A DNA stretch of 64,000 nt from JBDHBD01 sp039586095. GTDB lineage: Bacteria > Gemmatimonadota > Gemmatimonadetes > Palauibacterales > Palauibacteraceae. The stretch lies in assembly GCA_039586095.1 (NCBI GenBank), contig JBDHLB010000034.1:1-64000 (forward strand), given 5' to 3'. The notes below the pieces were generated by a model, which was given only the letters and a program-made list of their open reading frames with translations, searched no databases and was not told where the DNA came from. Below, in pieces: positions 8,530-16,036 of this stretch (the stretch's first letter is position 1; every line of letters starts with the position of its first letter). The translations under genes and the position numbers were made by a program.

Positions 8530-9153
8530 GAAGGCGGACACGCGCAACGGGACACCGTGGGCGAGGGAAACGAGCTGGGGAGCCAGGGCAGGATCGAGAC
8601 CGGATCGTCCAAAGTACACCGGATCGTCACGTCGCTGATCGAACTCCTCGGAGTGCTCGCTCATCAGTTTGAGGAAGTCGGGCTGCGTGTCCAGGATCTC
8701 CGGCCATGCCTGCTCCAGCTCATCGGCGGATCGCACTACGAAGTAGGCGTCACCATCGAGCTCTTCGACCGTCGCCTCGATACCTCCCGGCTGGGTCACC
8801 AGGCTGTCGAAAGACTGTCGGTAACGAGCCAGGCTGCCATGGTTCATCACCTAGAACACGCCGTCGCCGAGCAACTCGGCCGAGGCTTCCGCTGTCCTGT
8901 GGGGCGACCTGGGGCGGTGCATGTGCGCCTCACCGAACGGGGGCACGACGTATCCACCCTGGAGATCGATCAGTGAATCGACCCGGCTTGGCCGCTCCGA
9001 ACGCAGCACTTCGTCGACCGCATACATCTTCGCTGCCTCGAATCCCGATCCGGTATACCACACCCCGTTGGCCACCTCGTAAGCGACGCCGGGCTCCGGA
9101 ACAGGGGGACCGGCACAGGCGCCCAGCAGGAGGGCCGCTGCTACAATTCGCAC
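8530..9153 (-). pseudogene. Amidohydrolase lipoprotein pseudogene (nonsense codon plus missing C-terminal part)
   Basis: From GTG 9153 the frame codes for a lipoprotein signal (ALLLGACAG), then VANGVWYTGSGFEA and LIDLQGGYVVPPFGEAHMH, the N-terminal metal-binding HxH stretch of exported amidohydrolases. At 8851-8853 an in-frame TAG follows GDGVF. The same frame then continues with family-like sequence (VMNHGSLARYR, LDGDAYFVVRSADELEQAWP, RRDDPVYFGRSGLDPALAP, PLRVSA) and ends near 8530. The remaining half of the enzyme, including later metal ligands, is absent; the ferritin-like gene starts instead. So one nonsense mutation and a 3' truncation are visible. Confidence 0.72.
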
Positions 9154-9365
9154 GTCTCACCCGAGTCGTTCGCGGGGAACAGCCTCCACCGGATTCAGAA
9201 GATTCAGAATAGGATTGTCACGGGCGGGTAAATGGCTGGCTCAGCCCATGCCCTTGCACGCCTCGGTCAGGTGCTGTAAATGAGGGGCCGTCCGGGTCGA
9301 TGAGACCATGCGCTCACGCCGGCTCACACCGGTGGGCGTCGAACAGGCGTCGAAACGGAGGTTTG

Positions 9366-9629
9366 ATGGCCTCACCGCAGACTGATCCCGCTCCACCCCA
9401 GCGTGGTATAGCAAGCACGAAATTGCTGGGCCTCATGACCCTGTTCGTGATCATCGGGGTTCCGATGGTCTTCTTTATCTGGCGTTTCGTCAACGATCTG
9501 CTGATGGGCCGGGTGGTCGCGAGCCACGCGCTCGTGGCGCTCGTGCTTCTGGTCGTCTTCGTGCTCTACATGCGCATCGTCGCTCGACACGTGCGCAAGT
9601 GGGAGACGGAGCCCGATACATCTACCTGA
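9366..9629 (+). CDS. Small two-helix membrane protein of the ba3 oxidase cluster
   Basis: 87 residues from ATG 9366, with GGAGG at 9357-9361. Two hydrophobic segments are visible: about 20-42 (LLGLMTLFVIIGVPMVFFIW) and about 52-72 (ALVALVLLVVFVLYMRIVAR), with a charged cytoplasmic tail. It is the first gene of the oxidase cluster. It may be an accessory or assembly subunit; I do not recognise a named family. Confidence 0.65.
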   Translation: MASPQTDPAPPQRGIASTKLLGLMTLFVIIGVPMVFFIWRFVNDLLMGRVVASHALVALVLLVVFVLYMRIVARHVRKWETEPDTST

Positions 9630-9727
9630 CGGCAGGCGATCGCTGCGATCCCGAATGTTCGCAGCGGAGCAGCCGCCGTCGCTCTCTCGATCATCGCAAG
9701 CCAGAGGTTTGACAGCAGGAGGTCTCG

Positions 9728-9904
9728 ATGACGGAAGAAGTCACCGGAGCCGGCTCGGCGCATACCGAGGATGAGCCTCGAGAGGCTCGACTGGCGCCGG
9801 AAGAGGAGCCCGTCACGGCGGGCACTCTGTTCATAATGATGCTCTTCCTCATGGCGCTCGGCGCCATGTGGGGCCTCATGTACCTGACCCTCCTCGAACG
9901 GTAG
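9728..9904 (+). CDS. Cytochrome c oxidase subunit IIa (ba3 type)
   Basis: 58 residues. ATG 9728 is preceded by AGGAGG (9717-9722) at 5 nt. A charged N-terminus (residues 1-30) is followed by a single helix, TLFIMMLFLMALGAMWGLMY, and a short TLLER tail. This is the layout of subunit IIa of Thermus-type ba3 oxidases, where one helix replaces the first helix of a normal subunit II. It ends 4 bp before subunit II, which fits a single operon. Confidence 0.8.
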   Translation: MTEEVTGAGSAHTEDEPREARLAPEEEPVTAGTLFIMMLFLMALGAMWGLMYLTLLER

Positions 9905-9908
9905 TGGA

Positions 9909-10376
9909 ATGAAGGTCGAAAAGTACGAGAAGGCGTTTCTGTGGCTGGGTGGTCTGATGCTGATCGTGTTCATGATCGCGCTGACCATCTCTTCGGTCGC
10001 GATGGGCATCCACCTGCCGGGGCGTGGCGGCGAGATCGACCCCGCAACGGCGGCTACCACGCCTCCCTTCGACGAGCCCGGGGTCCGCGAGATCGGGCCC
10101 GGCCAGTACGAAGTGGTGCTGATAGGGCAGGCGTGGTTCTTCAACCCGGCGGAGATCCGGGTGCCGGTCGGCTCAGAGGTGACGTTCGTCGCCACGACGG
10201 TGGATGTGATCCACGGCATCGCCGTCGAGGGGACTCGGGTGAATATGATGCTCATCCCCGGCCAAGTTGCCCGAAACACTTACCGCTTCAACAGGCGGGG
10301 TGAATTCAACCTGGTCTGCCATGAGTACTGCGGCGCCGGCCACCACCTCATGTCCGGAAAGGTGATCGTAGAATGA
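9909..10376 (+). CDS. ba3-type cytochrome c oxidase subunit II (CuA)
   Basis: 155 residues. One N-terminal transmembrane helix (about 10-35) is followed by a periplasmic cupredoxin domain. The CuA site is complete: HGIAVEGTRVN supplies the first His, and CHEYCGAGHHLM supplies the two Cys, the second His and the Met. CuA receives electrons from a c-type cytochrome or cupredoxin and passes them to subunit I. The short length matches ba3 subunit II rather than the longer aa3 type. Its stop overlaps the start of subunit I (ATGA). Confidence 0.9.
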   Translation: MKVEKYEKAFLWLGGLMLIVFMIALTISSVAMGIHLPGRGGEIDPATAATTPPFDEPGVREIGPGQYEVVLIGQAWFFNPAEIRVPVGSEVTFVATTVDVIHGIAVEGTRVNMMLIPGQVARNTYRFNRRGEFNLVCHEYCGAGHHLMSGKVIVE

Positions 10377-12040
10377 ACACGACCGTCGTTTCCGATCCGA
10401 CCGGCTTCGAGTTACCGCAGTCTCAGCGGCGTTTCCTCCGCTGGACGATCTACATCGGGTATTTCGCGCTCGTGGCGGGTGTGGCGCACGGGCTGGCGCA
10501 GGCCCTGTCGTACGCCAACATCAACATCCTCGAGAACTTCCCGCGACTGCGCAGCTACTATCAGGGCCTGAGCGTGCACGGCGTGATGAACGCGCTCGTC
10601 CTCACGTTCGCCTTTTCCAACGCGTTCCTTCCCCTGATGACGGCGCGCTCACTGGGCCGTCAGCTGATCGGCTGGTTGACCCAAACCACGTTCTGGACGT
10701 TGCTGATCGGGGTGATCCTGACCGGGTACGCGCTGGTCACCGACCAGGCCAGCGTGTTGTACACCTCGTACTCGCCGCTTCAGGCGCACTGGACGTACTA
10801 CCTCGGATTGGCGCTTGTCGTGGTCAGCACCTACCTGGCGTCCGCCAACATGTACGTGATCCTCGCACGCTGGCGTCGGGACAACCGGGGGGAGCGGATT
10901 CCGCTGCTCGCGTTCATCTCGGTGCTCACGTACGCCATGTGGAACCTGGCCTCGCTGGGGATCGTCGTGCTGTTCCTCGGCTTCCTGCTGCCCTGGTCGG
11001 TGGGCCTGATCGAGAAGATCGACCCGCTGCTCAACCGGACGCTGTTCTGGTTCACGGGACACGCGATCGTCTACGCCTGGCTGCTCCCGGCCTATGTGTC
11101 CTGGTACGCGATCGTTCCACGACAGGCGGGCGGCAAGCTGGTGAGCGATCCGCTCGCCCGGCTCGTGTTCGTGATGTTCCTGCTCCTCTCGATTCCGACC
11201 GGCTTCCACCACCAGTACACGGATCCGGGGATTCCCGAGGGAATGAAGGCGTTGCACGGCGTGCTCACGTTCGGCGTGTTTTACCCGAGCCTGGCGACGG
11301 CCTTCACAGTGGTCGCGGCGCTCGAGATGGGTGGACGGAAGGCGGGAGGCCGCGGCCTGCTGGGCTGGCTGCGCAAGCTGCCGTGGGGCGATCCGTCGCT
11401 GGTCGCGCAGATCCTCGCCATGTTCGGCTTCGTGTTCGGCGGGATCACAGGCCTGATCAACGCCAGCTTCACGGTCAACCAGGTCGTCCACAACACGGCA
11501 TGGATTCCGGGGCATTTCCACCTCACCGTGGGCACGGCTGTCGCGCTCACGTTGATGGGCGTGGCCTATTGGATCATCCCGTACCTCACGGATCGCAAGC
11601 TGTGGGGTCGCCGGATCGCGCTCGCTCAGGCGTGGCTCTGGATCATCGGCGTCATGATCATGGCGCGCGGGTTGATCTCCGGCGGACTGGAGGGCATGCC
11701 GCGTCGCATCTTCCGGGTGGCCGCCAACTACACCAACGAGTCGTGGGAGCTGGCCGGGATCCTGAGCGGTATAGGCGGAACGATCATGACGGTGAGCGGA
11801 ATTCTGTTCTTCATCGTCATCGTGATGACCGTGTTCTTCGGAAAGAAGGGCGAGGGTCCAAAAGATATCCCGATCACCGAGACGCTCTTGCCCCCGACAC
11901 GCTCGGGCTGGGACGTGAAGCTGGACAAGATCGGGTTTTGGATGGTCATGGCGATCGTGCTGGTGGTGATCGCGTACGGCCCGTTCTTCGTGCTCTACCT
12001 GCCGCCAAACATGGTGTCGCCGGGCTTCCTGTTCTACTGA
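10373..12040 (+). CDS. ba3-type cytochrome c oxidase subunit I
   Basis: 555 residues with about 13 hydrophobic segments, the normal size of the ba3 (B-family) haem-copper oxidase catalytic subunit. Ligand motifs are all present: SVHGVMNALVL (low-spin haem His), GHAIVYAWLLPAYVSWY (CuB His and the cross-linked Tyr four residues later), FHHQYTDPG (two CuB His) and PGHFHLTVGT (haem a3 and haem b His). The enzyme reduces oxygen to water and pumps protons, usually with high oxygen affinity. Subunit III is absent, as in Thermus ba3. The 3' end overlaps the convergent 2Fe-2S gene by 7 bp. Confidence 0.95.
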   Translation: MNTTVVSDPTGFELPQSQRRFLRWTIYIGYFALVAGVAHGLAQALSYANINILENFPRLRSYYQGLSVHGVMNALVLTFAFSNAFLPLMTARSLGRQLIGWLTQTTFWTLLIGVILTGYALVTDQASVLYTSYSPLQAHWTYYLGLALVVVSTYLASANMYVILARWRRDNRGERIPLLAFISVLTYAMWNLASLGIVVLFLGFLLPWSVGLIEKIDPLLNRTLFWFTGHAIVYAWLLPAYVSWYAIVPRQAGGKLVSDPLARLVFVMFLLLSIPTGFHHQYTDPGIPEGMKALHGVLTFGVFYPSLATAFTVVAALEMGGRKAGGRGLLGWLRKLPWGDPSLVAQILAMFGFVFGGITGLINASFTVNQVVHNTAWIPGHFHLTVGTAVALTLMGVAYWIIPYLTDRKLWGRRIALAQAWLWIIGVMIMARGLISGGLEGMPRRIFRVAANYTNESWELAGILSGIGGTIMTVSGILFFIVIVMTVFFGKKGEGPKDIPITETLLPPTRSGWDVKLDKIGFWMVMAIVLVVIAYGPFFVLYLPPNMVSPGFLFY

Positions 12041-12588
12041 GCCGGGCTCTCACTGCGGGCCGGGTGCGTACCAGTACCGGGCGCCCGGCACGCATCCAGG
12101 ATGTCGGCGGGCTTCACGCCGGTGCGGATCGACTCGGCCGCGAGCTCGACCGCCTCGAAGATCTTCGTGTAGCCCGTGCAGCGGCACAGGTTGCCGGATA
12201 GCGCGTGCATGATCTCGGGTCGTGTGGGCGCCTCGTTATCGAGCAACAATCCGTAGGCGCTGCACAGGATTCCCGGCGTGCAAAAGCCGCACTGGGCACC
12301 CCCGCACAGATCGAACGCGTCCTGCAGCGGGTGGGGACTCGGACCGTCTGACAGGCCTTCGATCGTGAGAATCTCACGGCCCTCGGCCTCCTGGACCGGC
12401 AGGATGCAGGACAGGTGCGCCTCCCCGTCCAGCAGAACGGTACAGGCGCCGCAGTCGCCCTTGTCGCACCCCTGCTTCGAGCCCGTGAGGCCGAGGACGT
12501 ACCTCAGCGTCTCGAGGAGTGTATAGTGCGTCGGTACCGCCACTTCGTGGGTGTCGCCGTTGACGCGCAGGGTCAGGGTTTCTCGCAT
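12034..12588 (-). CDS. 2Fe-2S subunit of a molybdenum hydroxylase (CoxS/HcrC type)
   Basis: 184 residues. The N-terminal plant-ferredoxin-like domain has the C-x4-C-x2-C-x11-C cluster (GCDKGDCGACTVLLDGEAH and the next Cys). The C-terminal helical domain has CGFCTPGI and NLCRCTGYTKI for the second 2Fe-2S cluster. In molybdenum hydroxylases this subunit passes electrons from the molybdopterin site to FAD or another acceptor. The only large subunit in the window is at 2010-4469, so this is its probable partner despite about 7.6 kb between them. A C-terminal tail of about 25 residues (RAPGTGTHPARSESPAQ) is unusual. Confidence 0.9.
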   Translation of the reverse strand: MRETLTLRVNGDTHEVAVPTHYTLLETLRYVLGLTGSKQGCDKGDCGACTVLLDGEAHLSCILPVQEAEGREILTIEGLSDGPSPHPLQDAFDLCGGAQCGFCTPGILCSAYGLLLDNEAPTRPEIMHALSGNLCRCTGYTKIFEAVELAAESIRTGVKPADILDACRAPGTGTHPARSESPAQ

Positions 12589-12783
12589 GATGGCTGGCGG
12601 GTCACCGGCGGATCGTTGTCGTGTCGCTCAGGCTGCCGAATGTTGAGAAGGAGACTAGCTGTGGGCCGCGTGACGGGTCAAGCGAGCCGGTGCCCTGCCG
12701 GAAGTACGACGCGAAGTGGTGGGAAAGGTAATCGGTAGAATGGGAGCGCATCGGTGGCTGCAGAAGGAAGGGCAGGTCCGGTT

Positions 12784-14718
12784 ATGCTGAAGACCTCGGA
12801 TGTCCGCTGCCGGGTATCTCGGCTGGCCGCGGCGGCGTGCTTGTGTGCAGGCCTGCTCGGAGCGTCGGGGTCTGGAGCCGGAGGGCAGGAATACGGATCG
12901 GAGGGCGTACTGCTCGACCGCTGGCTGGTCACTCCCTTCGAGTCTGGCGCCGCCCTCGAGTCCGGCGCGGCAGATCCTTTGGCAGGCGAAGCCGGGCAAC
13001 CGATCTTGCCGGACAGGGACGCCGTCGCGGGGCCCGGGTACTGGACCCTCGTACGAGCCGCTCCGGCAACGGGTCCGGCCCCGGGAGCGTGGATCGACCT
13101 CGAGCAAGATCTCGTGGACCGGCCGGCCGGCGGGACGGGACGGGAGATCGCCGGCCCGGGGCTCGCGCACGCGTACCTGCGCTCGCCGACGGACCGAACG
13201 CTTCTTCTGTCGATTGCCCACTCATCGTGTCGCCGCATCACGGGCTGGCTGAACGGTCAGCCGATCGCCGACCTCGAGTCCGATGGCGTGCCGCCAGAGG
13301 GTGACGGGGGAGATGCGGCGGACCAGGCGGAGGTGCGGCTCGGCGTCGGATGGAACACGCTGCTGCTCCTCATCTCGGACGGTGACTGCCCGAACCGTCT
13401 CGGCGGCTGGCTGCGGCCGAGCAGTCTTCCTCTCGGTAAGGACGAGGACCCGGTGGGCACCAGCGGTGTTCGGGTGCAGGCTTCGCGTCCGCCCGGAGTG
13501 AGAGGATCTCTGCCCGCGGGCTTTCTCGAGGTCTCCGCGCTCGGGCTGGCGGAAGGACTGGTGTGGGACGCGGGTGCCGAGGATCTCACCGGCAGCCTGA
13601 GCGTGCCTATGACCGCCTGGGGCCGGAGCGCGGGCGCGCCGCCGCCTCTTCCTGTGTCGACGGAAGCTCGGCGCCCCTCGGCGCCGCCTGAGGTAGACCT
13701 TTCCGGCGAATGGAGCCTCCAGGTCTTCGCTCCGCAGGGCCTGGCCAACGCCACCGCCGAGTTGGAGATGACGGAGGATGGATCGCTCACCGGAGAGGTT
13801 CGGGGGATGAGGCTGGGCGGAGATCTCGAGGATGGCTGGGTGAGCGGACGTGACTTTCGCTTCACGATCGACACGGGCCGCCGATCCGTTCGACTGACGT
13901 ACACGGGCAGCGTGACGCCGGCCGGCGATTCGATTCGAGGTACGATCGCGGTCGGCGAGGCGGCCGACTTCGCGTCCAGCTTCCGGGGAACCCGTGCCGA
14001 TGCCCCCGATGCCCCGGAGGAAGGCGAGCCCAATGAGACTCCGGCCGAGCCGTCGGCACCCGATGCAGGACGTGGCGGTCGTCAGCCGGACGCTGGACGA
14101 CCCGGCGGCGGGCCGCCCGGCGGCTTTCCCGGCCAGCAGAACGACCCTCGGGACGCGCTCATTCGACAACGGCTGTTGCCCCCACCCGAGATTCGATCCC
14201 CGGCCCCCGAGGAGGCGGAGCTGCGGATCGAGGTGGGCGGAGACAGACGCGACACGACGGTCAGCAGCCTCCAGACGGCACGTGCCACAGATCTCACGGT
14301 TGCCGTCTCGTTCGATGACCTGCGCGAGGCAAGCCTTTCTTCGACGCAGGTGAAGCTTCGACTCGAATGGGGCAGAGAGCGAAGGGAGCTGGCGAGAGAC
14401 CTCCCGCCCGAGCTTCTTCTCACCCGACTCCACGCGCCGATCCTTCTGGGCGGCTGGAGCGAGGTCGAAGGGGTCCTCGATGAAGAAGAGCCCACGAGTC
14501 GGGTTCTGGTCGGTACGTGGCGGATTCCAGACGCTCTCTCGGGCTTCACCCTCGAGCTGCGGACGCAGGAACCGAGCGAGTATCGCCTGGATGGGGAGCC
14601 GTTGGCCGGCGAACGGAAGGTTCTGTGCTCCCCCTGCCGAGAGGGGGATCGGCTCCACCCGCCAGGGAATGGCTGGACGCGCTGGGGGGTCGAGGGAACC
14701 GGCGTTACCTGGAGCTGA
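12784..14718 (+). CDS. Exported multi-domain protein of unknown function (galactose-binding-like plus lipocalin-like segments)
   Basis: 644 residues from ATG 12784; GTG 12754 with GGGAG upstream is an alternative that adds ten residues. A signal peptide (AAAACLCAGLLGASG) is followed by a segment (about 90-230) with ITGWLNGQPI and VGWNTLLLLIS, the pattern of galactose-binding-like jelly-roll domains that precede or accompany glycosidases. A second unit (about 305-410) begins DLSGEWSLQVFAPQG and has alternating strands like lipocalin-type domains found at the ends of exported amidohydrolases. A Gly/Pro-rich linker (GGRQPDAGRPGGGPPGGFPG) separates a beta-rich C-terminal third. No catalytic motif is recognised. 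Confidence 0.6.
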   Translation: MLKTSDVRCRVSRLAAAACLCAGLLGASGSGAGGQEYGSEGVLLDRWLVTPFESGAALESGAADPLAGEAGQPILPDRDAVAGPGYWTLVRAAPATGPAPGAWIDLEQDLVDRPAGGTGREIAGPGLAHAYLRSPTDRTLLLSIAHSSCRRITGWLNGQPIADLESDGVPPEGDGGDAADQAEVRLGVGWNTLLLLISDGDCPNRLGGWLRPSSLPLGKDEDPVGTSGVRVQASRPPGVRGSLPAGFLEVSALGLAEGLVWDAGAEDLTGSLSVPMTAWGRSAGAPPPLPVSTEARRPSAPPEVDLSGEWSLQVFAPQGLANATAELEMTEDGSLTGEVRGMRLGGDLEDGWVSGRDFRFTIDTGRRSVRLTYTGSVTPAGDSIRGTIAVGEAADFASSFRGTRADAPDAPEEGEPNETPAEPSAPDAGRGGRQPDAGRPGGGPPGGFPGQQNDPRDALIRQRLLPPPEIRSPAPEEAELRIEVGGDRRDTTVSSLQTARATDLTVAVSFDDLREASLSSTQVKLRLEWGRERRELARDLPPELLLTRLHAPILLGGWSEVEGVLDEEEPTSRVLVGTWRIPDALSGFTLELRTQEPSEYRLDGEPLAGERKVLCSPCREGDRLHPPGNGWTRWGVEGTGVTWS

Positions 14719-14749
14719 ACGCCCGCCACTCGGAGGGGCGAGAAGGGTC

Positions 14750-15331
14750 CTAAGCGGAGCTGTCTCGCTCGGGCGCCGGTGGCTCGCCCTCGGCTTCGGC
14801 GCGTTTTGCGTCGGCCCCGTCGGCTTCCGCGTCCCCCGGCGTGCTCTCGGACATTCCGCTTTCGGACGACTCCGGCTCGTTCTCAGCCTCCGGCTGCGTG
14901 GGCTCCAACCGCGTCGGCTCCCCTCCGACGTCGACCTGCGTGCCATCGTACAGCCCACTCTCGGCCGCCGGGTCCACCTTCTCTTCAGCGGGCCGCGCCG
15001 TCACGCCGGAAGCGGCGGCTGCCGCGCCCGCAAACGTGGGGATCGGTGGCTGGATCGAAGGCGTCGTCGTGTCGGGAGAGGCCGCTGGTGATGTCGCCGG
15101 CGAAGCGTCCGGTGTGGTCGAGGCGGCGCGCCCGGCAGGAGGGGTCGCCTTTCTGTCCTCACGCTCGGCGATCTCCAGCTCCCGCTGGATCTCGTTCATG
15201 CCGCGTTTGAACTCACGCATCGCCTTGCCGGCCGAGCGCGCGATCTCCGGCAGCCGTCGGGGACCGAAGAAGATCAGCACGATGAGCCCGACGACGAGCA
15301 TCTCCCACATTCCGAAATTGCCGATGCCCAT
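14750..15331 (-). CDS. tatA: Twin-arginine translocase subunit TatA/TatB
   Basis: 193 residues. Residues 1-60 are typical: a short N-terminus, one transmembrane helix (MLVVGLIVLIFFGP) with the conserved Phe-Gly hinge, then an amphipathic helix (RRLPEIARSAGKAMREFKRG). The remaining 130 or so residues are a low-complexity Ala/Pro/Thr/Glu tail, longer than in most TatA proteins and perhaps closer to TatB in length. TatC is not in the window. At least one client is: the Tat-signal epimerase-fold protein at 32694-33848. Confidence 0.85.
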   Translation of the reverse strand: MGIGNFGMWEMLVVGLIVLIFFGPRRLPEIARSAGKAMREFKRGMNEIQRELEIAEREDRKATPPAGRAASTTPDASPATSPAASPDTTTPSIQPPIPTFAGAAAAASGVTARPAEEKVDPAAESGLYDGTQVDVGGEPTRLEPTQPEAENEPESSESGMSESTPGDAEADGADAKRAEAEGEPPAPERDSSA

Positions 15332-15361
15332 CTCCTGTTCCCGGTCAGCTCTTGTTCCCGG

Positions 15362-15910
15362 TCAGTCGGCTAGCGCCCGGAGCGCCTCCTCACCGTAGAA
15401 CATACCGATATAGCGTGCCTGAGCGGGAGTGACCCGGCGTACGGCCCAGATCAGCTCGACATGGTTCGGCTCACTAGGCTCCGTCGGGAGCCGGAATCCG
15501 CACTCGGCCGGAAGGGCGTTGCCTTTGCGCAGATTGCAGCGGCTGCAGGCCGTCACGACGTTGTCCCAGCCGTTGTCCCCACCCCGTGACAGCGGAATGA
15601 CATGGTCTCGTGTGAGCGACTCGCGGTGGCCGAGCTGCCGGCGGTGTCTTCCGCAGTACTGACAGGTGTAGCCGTCGCGAGCAAACAGGAAGGTGTTGGT
15701 GACCTGGCGACGGAAGCGCTTCGGCACGTGGATGAAGCGCACGAGTCGGATGACGACGGGGGCTGGCAGCTCGATCTTCTCGGAGCGAAAGCGACGATCC
15801 CCATCGACCTCGAGCACCTCGGCCTTCTTGTCTATGACAAGCCTGAGCGCCCGGTGAATCGGTATCAGCGTGAGGGGCTCAAACGATGCGTTGAGAGCCA
15901 AACAAGCCAT
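15362..15910 (-). CDS. HNH endonuclease
   Basis: 182 residues. The N-terminal segment ALNASFEPLTLIP and a middle strand-rich part match the common bacterial HNH protein whose members begin with a similar phrase. The HNH domain has two zinc-binding Cys pairs (TCQYCGRHR and ACSRCNLRKG) around the catalytic RDHVIPLSRGGDNGWDN. Members are widespread stand-alone nucleases of unclear physiological role. The gene lies about 30 bp upstream of tatA on the same strand and is divergent from priA. Confidence 0.88.
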   Translation of the reverse strand: MACLALNASFEPLTLIPIHRALRLVIDKKAEVLEVDGDRRFRSEKIELPAPVVIRLVRFIHVPKRFRRQVTNTFLFARDGYTCQYCGRHRRQLGHRESLTRDHVIPLSRGGDNGWDNVVTACSRCNLRKGNALPAECGFRLPTEPSEPNHVELIWAVRRVTPAQARYIGMFYGEEALRALAD

Positions 15911-16036
15911 CCGGATCCTCCTCGACCTCCTCCCTGATTACCCCGGCCGGTGGAGATGTTGCGCTGTTTCGACCCGAAGTCAAGCGGGCGGCGGTGCTCG
16001 TTGCCACCCCCCGGCCGGCGGAGTACGCTGGGGCCA

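Noticed and set aside
13222..14958. 578-codon minus-strand ORF opposite the exported multi-domain protein
   Set aside because: Low-complexity Arg/Pro/Ser translation without any motif; the plus strand has a signal peptide and domain-like repeats.
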